NCBI RefSeq assembly: GCF_900143265.1
Contig: NZ_FRDJ01000001.1
Location: forward strand, 310,001-374,000
Length of the DNA stretch: 64,000 nt
Direction: 5' to 3'
Source: Fervidobacterium gondwanense DSM 13020
GTDB taxonomy: Bacteria > Thermotogota > Thermotogae > Thermotogales > Fervidobacteriaceae
Under the pieces are notes generated by a model. That model did not search any database, was not told where the DNA came from, and saw only the letters and a list, made by a program, of their open reading frames with translations. Each line of letters begins with the position of its first letter. Position 1 is the first letter of the stretch. Both the position numbers and the translations under genes were made by a program. Shown piece after piece: positions 51,585 to 59,839 of this stretch.

Positions 51585-53960
51585 TTATTTATGCTCTCTT
51601 TTCTTTCTTACTCTACTTGTCTTCCCTTCAGCCATATCGTGCGAGCGTTTCAGTGCCTGTACGACATGATAATTCACAGTGCCGCGTGGATATTCGTAGT
51701 TTTTTGTCATCACACCAGCAGGTTTGTCAGTCATCAATTCTATAGCTTCATCTACGTCATCTGCTGTCCATATGTGGAATTGTCCTGCTTTTATCGCTTC
51801 AATTATTTCATCACTCAGAACAAGGTTCCTTATATTCGCCCTTGGGATGATTACTCCTTGATTACCTGTAAGTCCCTTAAGTTTACATATCCTGTAGAAA
51901 CCTTCAACCTTTTCGGTGACTCCACCCACTGGCTGAATGTGTCCGTGCTGATTGATAGAACCTGTAACTGCTATGCTCTGTTTTAAAGGTATTTTCGATA
52001 TGGCTGAAATTATCGCAAGAACCTCTGCCAAAGAAGCACTGTCACCTTCCACATAACCATAAACTTGTTCAAAGGATATTGAAACACCTATTGAGAAAGG
52101 AACCTTTCGAGCATACTTACTGCCCAGATAACCTGTTAAAATCATTACTGCCTTGCTGTGTATCTGCCCGCTCAAATCAGCTTCCCTCTGAATATCCAAA
52201 ATTCCAGAACTGCCGAGGTAAGTTTTTGCGGTGATTCTAACCGGAAGTCCGAATTCGAAATCACCGAAATTAACTACTGTAAGACCGTTGACTTGTCCAA
52301 CTACCTTACCGCTAACATCTATTATTAAATCTTCTTTTCTGAACATATCATCGTACTTTTCAACGATAAGTTTTAACCGATCTTCTCTTTCAGTTAGTGC
52401 CTGATGTACATCCGTATACTCTATAAATTTTGAATTCCTTTTTTGAGCAAAGAAGTTCGCCTCCTCTAACAGATCAATAATAGAACCGAGCTTCATGGAA
52501 AGCTTCGTTCTATCTCCGGAAAGCCTCATCGAGTACCATAAAACTTTATTAAGCGCACTCTTTTTGGCGGGCAGGATTTCATTTTCTTTTGTGTAGTCTG
52601 CTATAAAAGAAATAAGATCTTTAACGTTTTCAACGGTCGTGTCAAGTTCCCAGTCAAGTTCAACTTTAATCTTAAACAGCTTTTCAAAATCTGGATCATA
52701 TTCGTACAGAAGTTCATATATTTCAGGAGTTCCAACCAATATAACTTTTAATTTCAGGGGAACTGGTTCTGTCTTGAGAGTCGCTATCGTAGAATAGCCA
52801 TACGCAGTGTCAATATTCTCAACCTCAATCTGACCTGAGAAAAGCACCTTCTTAAGTCTGTCCCAAACAAAAGGATGCACTAATAGTTCACGTGCATCGA
52901 GGATCAAATAACCACCATTTGCTTTGTGAATGCTCCCTGGACGTATCATCGTGAAATCTGTATAGAGCATCCCTTCTCGTTCAATGTATTCAATCTTGCC
53001 GAAAAGGTTGTGATAAGTCGGTGTGTCTTCAAAGACAACCGGCGCTGTGTTCAAACCGGAGTTATCAACAATCAAGTTAACACTGTAAGCTCTTCTAAAG
53101 TAGTACTCCAGTTCTTGCAACTTCTTTGTCGATGTCACCTTGTCGATAATATCTTCTTTAATTTTATGGATATACTCTTTCACATCACTGTATGGATATT
53201 TATTCTCTATCGCTGAGAAGAACTCTTCTGTTGCGAAGAGAAGCGCATACCTATTTAAATCCCGCACGCGTTCTTTATAGACACTCTCGAGTTTTCTGAC
53301 GTTTTCAACTGCTGCATCTATGAGAAGCTGAACTTTTCTCTCGTTTTCTTCATAAAACTTCTTTTCCTCGTCGCTCAGGTTAATGTATTCCTCTTCCTTT
53401 ATGACTTTTCCATCTTTCAGTGGGTAATAATTGACACCTGTTGCGGTTAGCTTTATAAGATAACCGAGTTTCTGTGCTTTCTCAATTAGCTCTCTTGTAT
53501 ATCTTTCCTGTTCAGCTTCAAATTCCTCATCTATTTCTTTTCTTCGGACTTTGTAATCTTCACCCTCAAAGACTTTCGAAATCTTTTCCGTTAAGTTTTC
53601 GACAAGTTTTTCCATATCCTTTTTAAAATCGATACCTCTTCCAGAAGGCAGGAAGATTACCTTTGCGCGTTGCGGATCTTCGAAATCCATAACATAAGCA
53701 ACATCTGAAGGCACCGGCTTTTTTTGAGAATACTCACTAACAAAGTGTTTGACAAAGGTTTTTCTACCAGTTCCGGAAAGCCCAACAACAAAGATATTGT
53801 ATCCACTCTTTTCCATATCAAGCCCAAAAATCAATGACCTGACTGCACGTTTACGCCCAATGAAAGATTGTGTCTCCTCAATCTCTCCTATCGAGTCTAT
53901 ATCAGGTAGCAGTTTGCTTTCAACCACAAGTTCCTCATCCTTCAATTTCATCAAAGGCAT
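51585..53960 (-). CDS. Lon-family (S16) protease of the AAA_32/LonC-like type
   Basis: 791 residues, cytosolic. The C-terminal protease domain has the Ser-Lys dyad: Ser in EGDSASLAEVLA and Lys in GGVTEKVEGFYR. The N-terminal ATPase-like region has VVGLSGTGRKTFV, in which Arg occupies the Walker A Lys place, and a long coiled-coil insertion (about 130-270). In Thermus the related LonC works without ATP. No classic Lon N-domain and no LonB membrane anchor. ATG 53960 has GGGAGTGG in front and overlaps the ispE stop by 26 bp. Last gene of the GlmL-Nudix-ispE-lon string. Confidence 0.87.
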   Translation of the reverse strand: MPLMKLKDEELVVESKLLPDIDSIGEIEETQSFIGRKRAVRSLIFGLDMEKSGYNIFVVGLSGTGRKTFVKHFVSEYSQKKPVPSDVAYVMDFEDPQRAKVIFLPSGRGIDFKKDMEKLVENLTEKISKVFEGEDYKVRRKEIDEEFEAEQERYTRELIEKAQKLGYLIKLTATGVNYYPLKDGKVIKEEEYINLSDEEKKFYEENERKVQLLIDAAVENVRKLESVYKERVRDLNRYALLFATEEFFSAIENKYPYSDVKEYIHKIKEDIIDKVTSTKKLQELEYYFRRAYSVNLIVDNSGLNTAPVVFEDTPTYHNLFGKIEYIEREGMLYTDFTMIRPGSIHKANGGYLILDARELLVHPFVWDRLKKVLFSGQIEVENIDTAYGYSTIATLKTEPVPLKLKVILVGTPEIYELLYEYDPDFEKLFKIKVELDWELDTTVENVKDLISFIADYTKENEILPAKKSALNKVLWYSMRLSGDRTKLSMKLGSIIDLLEEANFFAQKRNSKFIEYTDVHQALTEREDRLKLIVEKYDDMFRKEDLIIDVSGKVVGQVNGLTVVNFGDFEFGLPVRITAKTYLGSSGILDIQREADLSGQIHSKAVMILTGYLGSKYARKVPFSIGVSISFEQVYGYVEGDSASLAEVLAIISAISKIPLKQSIAVTGSINQHGHIQPVGGVTEKVEGFYRICKLKGLTGNQGVIIPRANIRNLVLSDEIIEAIKAGQFHIWTADDVDEAIELMTDKPAGVMTKNYEYPRGTVNYHVVQALKRSHDMAEGKTSRVRKKREHK

Positions 53961-54750
53961 CTATTTCCACTCCCTTCTGTGTGAAGTGGTATTTCCCGTT
54001 ACTGCTTATACAAAAATACGCACTACCGGAGCCTGTCAACGCAGCGGGGAATTCCAGTTTCAGTTTCTCTATTTTGCTCAGCAGATCGTTAGGAATTACT
54101 CTCTCAAAAATATTGTAAGTTCCTTTCTTTATCTTCTCACAATCGTTCTCTAAATATGCTCTGTAAAGTTCTAAAGGACCCATAGGTGCTAAATTAAACC
54201 ATTCACTCCTGAGGTTGCCATACGCTTCTTTTGTTGAAATTGAGTACCCCGGATAGAAAATATCTATCTTGAAACTTGGTAATGGCTCTAATGGTTCTAT
54301 TATCTCGCCGCGACCCGCAACGTTCGCCGTTCCACCGTACAAAAAGAATGGAACATCGCTTCCAACGGCTTTTGCAAGTTGGTAAGCATCATCTTTTGTA
54401 ATTACTCCTACATATTCGAGAGCTTTCAAGAAACCTGCCGCGTTACTGCTCCCGCCACCGAGTCCAGCACCCATTGGAATTTTCTTTTCAAGTCTCACTT
54501 TAACATCGTGATCCTTATCACCCAAAAGTCTCCAAATTTTGTATAATATATTGTCTTCAATGTGCATGTTTGAATCTATCTGTATATTTCCATCGCCATT
54601 TGAAATAATTATCTCCATCTTATCAGCTAAGGATATGTTTTGGAAGAGCGACGATATCTCGTGATAACCGTTGCTTCTCTTTCTAATTATGTCAAGGCAG
54701 AGGTTCACCTTTGCGTAAGTTCTAAGTAATAAGCGACAAGTCTTGCCCAT
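53935..54750 (-). CDS. ispE: 4-diphosphocytidyl-2-C-methyl-D-erythritol kinase IspE
   Basis: GHMP kinase of the non-mevalonate isoprenoid pathway. 271 residues. LRTYAKVNLCLDI (substrate Lys and Asp region), RKRSNGYHEISSLFQ, and the ATP loop PMGAGLGGGSSNAA; C-terminal LTGSGSAYFCI. ATG 54750 is the only usable start, has GGAG upstream and overlaps the Nudix-like gene by 46 bp. Confidence 0.95.
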   Translation of the reverse strand: MGKTCRLLLRTYAKVNLCLDIIRKRSNGYHEISSLFQNISLADKMEIIISNGDGNIQIDSNMHIEDNILYKIWRLLGDKDHDVKVRLEKKIPMGAGLGGGSSNAAGFLKALEYVGVITKDDAYQLAKAVGSDVPFFLYGGTANVAGRGEIIEPLEPLPSFKIDIFYPGYSISTKEAYGNLRSEWFNLAPMGPLELYRAYLENDCEKIKKGTYNIFERVIPNDLLSKIEKLKLEFPAALTGSGSAYFCISSNGKYHFTQKGVEIDAFDEIEG

Positions 54751-55295
54751 CCTTCCATCTCCCCAATGTAATTAGACAAATCTTTTGCTCTTAGTTCGAT
54801 GAAATTTTCTTTTTCAACAACACCTTTGTAGTTGACATGTGCAATGTACAGAACACCGATATGGACCCTACTAACCGGATTTTCCATATCGTTTATCAAA
54901 CCGACATATTCCATAGAAAGAAGTTCAACATCTACTTCTTCCTTCAGCTCTCTCCATAAACCTTTCTGAAGGCATTCCTTAGGTTCGTTCGAATCTTCAG
55001 TGTTCAGGTGACCACCAACGCCAAGGGTAATCAAATTATGCAATCTCTTCTCAGTTTGGTTTGATGTCCGCTTAAAGAAGATATATTCATCTCCATCTTT
55101 AAGCACGATATAGGGAATTATCTGCCGAATTGATTCATCGTACTCAGCTTTCGCCCTTTCAACAAAAAACCCCGTTTCTAAAACTTTCTCGAATTCTTTG
55201 TACGGAACTTCTACAACTCCTATTTTGCCATTGCATAACCTTTCGATGTCTGATGTTCGAACAACGAGTACTTTTTCCTGCATTGGATTTTCCAT
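54705..55295 (-). CDS. Nudix-fold hydrolase-like protein
   Basis: 196 residues, cytosolic. A Nudix helix is present (LQKGLWRELKEEVDV, with RExxEE), preceded by LGVGGHLNTEDSNEP and followed by VGLINDMENPVSRVHIGVLY. The Gly that should be 6 residues before the first box Glu is displaced by a short insertion, so the box is not canonical. Residues 1-70 form a separate N-terminal region. ATG 55295 has GGAGG 6 nt upstream. Substrate unknown; sits between the GlmL-like ATPase and ispE. Confidence 0.75.
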   Translation of the reverse strand: MENPMQEKVLVVRTSDIERLCNGKIGVVEVPYKEFEKVLETGFFVERAKAEYDESIRQIIPYIVLKDGDEYIFFKRTSNQTEKRLHNLITLGVGGHLNTEDSNEPKECLQKGLWRELKEEVDVELLSMEYVGLINDMENPVSRVHIGVLYIAHVNYKGVVEKENFIELRAKDLSNYIGEMEGWARLVAYYLELTQR

Positions 55296-55338
55296 AATAT
55301 ACCTCCGTTCTTTATTTATCAATATTTATCTGTGGTTA

Positions 55339-56694
55339 TCAGTATTCTTCGATATCTATTTCAAGTAATTGCTTTGCTATGTCTTTATCAAGCTTACTTG
55401 CGATAAGTCCAATCGCTGCGAAGATGTAATGTTTATCTCTAAGGAATTTTATACCTTCTTGAGGCAACAGCTCCATTGGGTGGATTTTGTGCAGATGTGT
55501 CAAACTTTCGAGTGCTTCTTTTGCGTATTTGGACCTCGATAAGAATCCACCGGTCCCAAAAATAGTCTTTACCGCTGTGAGGTCCTTTCCTTCAGCTATC
55601 GTCTTGCGACCCGTTGGCGTGTAAAGGTGCTTCTTATTTCCCGCGTGTCTTCTAACGCTCTGCTGTACACAGAACGTTGCGAGCTTGCTTATAAAGTACT
55701 CATCACGGTCAGAAATAGGATAAGGGCTTATCCTGGTTAAAAGCTCGTCATAATCTTCAAACTGGTTTCTTAAACTCTCTTCGCCCATCATATTAATAAC
55801 GTTATGTGCGTTAACGTACAATCCAAGGTCACCCTCGACTGTTCTTTTCGCAAACGGTTCTGGAGAAACGAGCATCTCTTGTACTTCTGGCGAACCTTCA
55901 GTGACTGAATCCACATCAGTTGTAGCACCACCGATGTCTATTGTCAAACAATCGCCGAAAATTTCATACGCAAGCTCGGTCGTTGTCATAACAGCGGCTG
56001 GGGTTGGAATTATCTCGTAATCGACCATATCTTTAATCTTCTCCATTCCCGGAGCTTTCACAATGTGTTCAGCGAAAACTTCCTTGATAACATTTCTCGT
56101 AGGTTCAACGTTAAGGTAATCTATCCTCGGATAAACGTTTTCTGTTACGTACACTTTCTTGCCCGCATTCGTAAGTATGTATTCGACATGCTCAGCTGCG
56201 GCTATATTTCCAGCGTATACTATCGGTACGTCAAGCTGCAGTTTTGCGAGCATTTTTGCGTTATGTATAACAGTTTCAGTTTCCCCATAATCAACGCCAC
56301 CAGCTAATAGTATCAACTTCGGTTGGATAGACATAACCTTTTGTAGGTGGAATTCGTCCATTTTGCCTGCTGTAACGTACTTAATAACTGCACCAGCTCC
56401 GAGAGCTGCTTCACGAGCTGCTCGAACGGTCATGTCATAAACAAGCCCGTGTACAGTCATCTTCAACCCACCAGCTGCACTGCTCGTTGCTGCAAACTTC
56501 TCCCATTTTATGTCTTCACCAAGAATTTCTTTCATCTTACTAAGCGCTCTCTCAATACCGATAGTTACATCTCCTTCGTTCACAGTCGTCCAATGCTCAG
56601 CTTGTGCTATTATCTTTGATTTCAAACCGAAATGGAATGCGGTCAAAACTGTCGTCGTGGATCCAATCTCTGCGAAGAGTAAATCGATTTTCAT
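55339..56694 (-). CDS. GlmL/MutL-family ASKHA ATPase (B12-mutase accessory type)
   Basis: 451 residues, cytosolic. ATP-binding motifs of the actin/Hsp70/hexokinase fold: AEIGSTTTVLTAF at 8-20 and LTIDIGGATTDVDSVT further on, with FGTGGFLSR near the end. The family is named from genes next to B12 mutases (glutamate mutase glmL, also ornithine-aminomutase clusters) and is thought to reactivate or load those enzymes. In this window the matching mutase OraSE lies 20 kb away, so partnership is an inference. First gene of a string with the Nudix-like gene, ispE and lon. Confidence 0.85.
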   Translation of the reverse strand: MKIDLLFAEIGSTTTVLTAFHFGLKSKIIAQAEHWTTVNEGDVTIGIERALSKMKEILGEDIKWEKFAATSSAAGGLKMTVHGLVYDMTVRAAREAALGAGAVIKYVTAGKMDEFHLQKVMSIQPKLILLAGGVDYGETETVIHNAKMLAKLQLDVPIVYAGNIAAAEHVEYILTNAGKKVYVTENVYPRIDYLNVEPTRNVIKEVFAEHIVKAPGMEKIKDMVDYEIIPTPAAVMTTTELAYEIFGDCLTIDIGGATTDVDSVTEGSPEVQEMLVSPEPFAKRTVEGDLGLYVNAHNVINMMGEESLRNQFEDYDELLTRISPYPISDRDEYFISKLATFCVQQSVRRHAGNKKHLYTPTGRKTIAEGKDLTAVKTIFGTGGFLSRSKYAKEALESLTHLHKIHPMELLPQEGIKFLRDKHYIFAAIGLIASKLDKDIAKQLLEIDIEEY

Positions 56695-56782
56695 TTCAGA
56701 ACCCCCCCTTTATCTTCCTGATTTCGTTTCATCTTCTACGAATAAGAATCTTGCACTCTAAAGTGTTCTCAAACTTAATTCT

Positions 56783-56788
56783 ATTATA
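56783..56788 (-). promoter_or_regulatory. -10 box upstream of the GlmL-like gene
   Basis: Minus strand TATAAT (56788-56783), 89 nt before the start codon, without a good -35 box. Confidence 0.35.
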
Positions 56789-56956
56789 CTACATGAAAAT
56801 CCACAAAATAAGAATCTTATTACTTGAACACAAGTAATTATCTATACATGTCGTAAACATACATTCCAAGCAAATTTCGACACGTCACAGCAAAAAAATG
56901 AAGATAATCGAAGAAAACCTGAGAAAAAGTGAAAATTGTTTCAATAACCCTATTTT
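56789..56956. other. Divergent intergenic region, no gene recognised
   Basis: AT-rich spacer between the divergent GlmL-like and sugar-transporter operons. No open frame with a ribosome site. Confidence 0.45.
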
Positions 56957-56979
56957 TTTCTTTCTGAAAGAAATATAAT
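56957..56979 (+). promoter_or_regulatory. Promoter and operator-like palindrome of the CUT2 operon
   Basis: TATAAT (56974-56979) is preceded immediately by the perfect palindrome TTTCTTTC-T-GAAAGAAA (56957-56973), which fills the space between -35 and -10. A repressor bound there would block RNA polymerase. The ROK regulator at the end of the operon is the natural candidate (inference). No good -35 box. Confidence 0.5.
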
Positions 56980-57083
56980 AAAGAGCTGATAGATTATGTT
57001 AAAGAGGCAAGATGTGTTATATTTTTGCCAAGGGGGTTAAAACCCTAAATTCTGAGAATTCATCCAAAGAGGAGGGAAAGTGT

Positions 57084-58163
57084 ATGAAGAAGCTTTTACT
57101 CTTAGGAACTTTTTTTGTGCTTCTTATTTCTGCGGTAGTTAACTTCGCGCTTGACGTTGGTGTCGTACTCCCAACAAACGCTGAACCAAGATGGGTCCAG
57201 GATGAAACAAGATTTAGAGACGCTCTTAAAAACACAAAGTACTCAGTTGAAATTCTCTTCAGCCAAGGACTTCCAGCAAAGGAAAGAGAAAACGTTGAAG
57301 CTCTTATAGCAAAAGGTATAAAGGTTCTTATCATATGTCCACACGACGCAGTCGCAGCAGCGGCAGCGGCAGAAGCAGCAAAGAAAGCAGGAGTATACGT
57401 TATTTCTTATGACAGATTAATTATGGGAACAGATGCGGTTGATTACTATGTCACATTTGACAGTGTCGAAGTTGGTAGGGCAATGGGTAGATACCTTGTC
57501 CAGAACGTCAAAGCTGGAACAAAGAACAACCCACTTTACCTCTACGCAGGTGCACTTTCTGACAACAACTCGTTCCTCTTCTTCCAAGGTGCTTGGGAAA
57601 TCCTCCAGCCAAAGATTGCAGACGGAACGTTCAGAATTATAAACTCATCCGAAGCAGAAAAAGTTAAGAACAAAAAGGATTTGACAAGAGACGAAATGGC
57701 AAAGATAATTGGACAAGTAACAACAAACTGGGACTTCAACGTTGCAAAAAGAAAAGCAGAAGATGACCTCACAAGAGCAAAAGCAGCGGACAAAGGAACA
57801 GTATACATACTTGCTCCAAACGACGGTACAGCAAGAGCTATAGCAGATGCTTTCAGAGCAGATAAGGACGTCAAAGCTTACTACATAACAGGTCAAGACG
57901 CAGAAAAAGCATCAGTACAATACATTATCGACGGTAAACAATCAATGACAGTATTCAAAGATGTAAGGCTTCTCGTCAAAGACGCAATAAACGCAGCACA
58001 GTTGTTGATTGAAGGTAAGAAACCAACGACGACAGCTACATACGACAACGGAAAGAAGAAAGTACCAGCAATTCAATCCCAGATACAGACAGTAACGAAG
58101 GATAACGTGAAAAAGATACTCATCGACTCTGGCTACTACTCAGAAAAGGACTTCAAGTGGTAA
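57084..58163 (+). CDS. Sugar ABC transporter substrate-binding protein (CUT2, XylF/ChvE-like)
   Basis: Exported type-I periplasmic sugar-binding protein, 359 residues. ATG 57084 has AGGAGGG 7 nt upstream and gives a signal peptide ending near VVNFA. Marks of the xylose/ChvE group: VGVVLPTNAEPRWVQDE at the start of the mature chain, ALIAKGIKVLIICPHDA, VISYDRLI, and TGQDAEKASVQYI. Gene order binding protein-ATPase-permease-ROK regulator resembles the T. maritima xylose locus (TM0114-TM0110 region), so xylose or a related pentose/glucose is likely but not proven. Confidence 0.9.
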   Translation: MKKLLLLGTFFVLLISAVVNFALDVGVVLPTNAEPRWVQDETRFRDALKNTKYSVEILFSQGLPAKERENVEALIAKGIKVLIICPHDAVAAAAAAEAAKKAGVYVISYDRLIMGTDAVDYYVTFDSVEVGRAMGRYLVQNVKAGTKNNPLYLYAGALSDNNSFLFFQGAWEILQPKIADGTFRIINSSEAEKVKNKKDLTRDEMAKIIGQVTTNWDFNVAKRKAEDDLTRAKAADKGTVYILAPNDGTARAIADAFRADKDVKAYYITGQDAEKASVQYIIDGKQSMTVFKDVRLLVKDAINAAQLLIEGKKPTTTATYDNGKKKVPAIQSQIQTVTKDNVKKILIDSGYYSEKDFKW

Positions 58164-58197
58164 TTAGTTCTGCTGTAATTAATTCATGAACAACAAA

Positions 58198-58230
58198 CTG
58201 GGTGGTGTGAAATATCACCACCCGGTTTTT
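58198..58230 (+). terminator. Intra-operon stem-loop after the sugar-binding-protein gene
   Basis: CTGGGTGGTG (58198-58207) pairs with CACCACCCGG (58216-58225, one G-T pair) around 8 nt and is followed by TTTTT. It should partly terminate, giving more binding protein than ATPase and permease, as at 3049 in the other transporter. Confidence 0.75.
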
Positions 58231-58239
58231 AGAATATAC

Positions 58240-58254
58240 AATATACTGTATATT
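58240..58254. repeat. Palindrome before the CUT2 ATPase gene
   Basis: AATATAC-T-GTATATT, perfect 7-bp arms, 33 nt before the ATPase start and just after the stem-loop. Could be an operator for an internal promoter; unproven. Confidence 0.35.
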
Positions 58255-58287
58255 TGAAAACAAGATATGTCAACAAGGGGTGATTCG

Positions 58288-59814
58288 ATGACGGACGATT
58301 TCATACTCGAGATGAGAGGTATAACTAAAGATTTTCCAGGAGTAAGGGCGTTGGACAATGTTGATTTCAAGGTAAGAAGAGGGGAGATTCACTGTTTAGT
58401 TGGAGAAAACGGCTCTGGAAAATCGACGATGATGAAAATACTGAGTGGTTTTTATCCATATGGAGAGTATGAAGGAACTATTATATTTGACGGAAAAGAA
58501 CAGAGATTCAGAAATATCCATGACAGTGAGAGTGTGGGTATTGTAACAATATACCAAGAACTTGCACTGATTCCGGAACTCACAGTTTACGAAAATATCT
58601 TCCTCGGTCATGAAATAAAACGCGGAAGATTCATAGACTGGAACGAAACGATAAAGAAGGCAAAAGATATGCTCCTACACTTAAAACCTGACCTTGACCC
58701 TTCGAGAAAGGTTAAAGACCTCGGCGTAGGTCACCAACAGATAGTTGAGATTGCGAAAGCTTTGAGTAAAAACGTCAAATTGCTTATCCTTGACGAGCCA
58801 ACGTCGTCGCTCAACGAAGATGACAGCGAAAATTTGCTTCGGATAATTAGGGAGCTAAAAAAGAAAGGTATAACCTCTATATTGATTTCACACAAGTTGA
58901 AGGAAGTAGTGGAAGTTGCAGATACCATCACCGTGTTAAGAGATGGCAAGATGGTCGGAAGGCTTGAGAAAAGGGAGGAATTCACAGAGGCTAACATCGT
59001 CAAGTACATGGTTGGAAGAGAAATAGAAGATATATACCCAAAACGCAAAAAGAGAGAATTTGGTGAAAAGATTTTCGAGGTTAAGAATTGGAAAGCGTAT
59101 GATACGAGTCTCAACAGATATGTTGTTAAAGATGCTAATTTCTATGTTCGAAGAGGCGAAATCGTAGGAATTGCCGGATTGATGGGTGCGGGCAGGACAG
59201 AGCTCGCTTTAAGCCTTTTCGGAAATGCCAAAGATTATATAGTAGAAGGCGAGATGTACTTTGATGGTCAGAGGTGCAATTTTAGATCACCTTCCGAGGC
59301 TATAAAAGCAGGATTTGCATATCTCTCGGAAGATAGAAAAGTGACAGGGCTGATTCTCGATTTTGATGTGAGAACTAACATTACTCTGGCTGGATTAAAG
59401 CAGCTGAAGAAAGGATTATTCGTTAATGACAACGAAGAAATCATAGTTGCTGAGAGATTTAAAGAATCTTTGCGTATCAAAACTCCGTCAATCGAGCAAA
59501 AGGTCATGAACCTTAGCGGTGGAAACCAGCAGAAAGTTTCGATAGGCAAATGGCTATTTGTAAAACCAAAGTTGCTTATCTTGGACGAGCCGACAAGAGG
59601 CATAGATGTAGGCGCAAAGTACGAGATATATACGCTTATGAACAGATTAGTAGAGGAAGAGGGAATGAGTATCATAATGATCTCTTCCGAACTTCCCGAA
59701 GTTCTCGGTATGAGCGACAGAGTTTACGTCATGGCTGGTGGAAAGATTGTTGGTGAGTTAAGTAGGGAAGAAGCAACGCAAGAGAAGATAATGCATATGG
59801 CAGTGGATTATTAA
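58288..59814 (+). CDS. Sugar ABC transporter ATPase with two ABC domains (XylG/GguA-like)
   Basis: Cytoplasmic fused ATPase, 508 residues. Domain 1: Walker A GENGSGKST, signature-like region LGVGHQQIVEIAKAL, Walker B LLILDEPTSSL. Domain 2: degenerate Walker A GLMGAGRTE, signature LSGGNQQKVSIGKWL, Walker B LLILDEPTRGIDVG. The two half-sites and the NQQK signature are the norm for CUT2 monosaccharide transporters. ATG 58288 has AAGGGGTGA upstream. Confidence 0.94.
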   Translation: MTDDFILEMRGITKDFPGVRALDNVDFKVRRGEIHCLVGENGSGKSTMMKILSGFYPYGEYEGTIIFDGKEQRFRNIHDSESVGIVTIYQELALIPELTVYENIFLGHEIKRGRFIDWNETIKKAKDMLLHLKPDLDPSRKVKDLGVGHQQIVEIAKALSKNVKLLILDEPTSSLNEDDSENLLRIIRELKKKGITSILISHKLKEVVEVADTITVLRDGKMVGRLEKREEFTEANIVKYMVGREIEDIYPKRKKREFGEKIFEVKNWKAYDTSLNRYVVKDANFYVRRGEIVGIAGLMGAGRTELALSLFGNAKDYIVEGEMYFDGQRCNFRSPSEAIKAGFAYLSEDRKVTGLILDFDVRTNITLAGLKQLKKGLFVNDNEEIIVAERFKESLRIKTPSIEQKVMNLSGGNQQKVSIGKWLFVKPKLLILDEPTRGIDVGAKYEIYTLMNRLVEEEGMSIIMISSELPEVLGMSDRVYVMAGGKIVGELSREEATQEKIMHMAVDY

Positions 59815-59839
59815 TAAATATTACAAGGGAGGGTACGAG

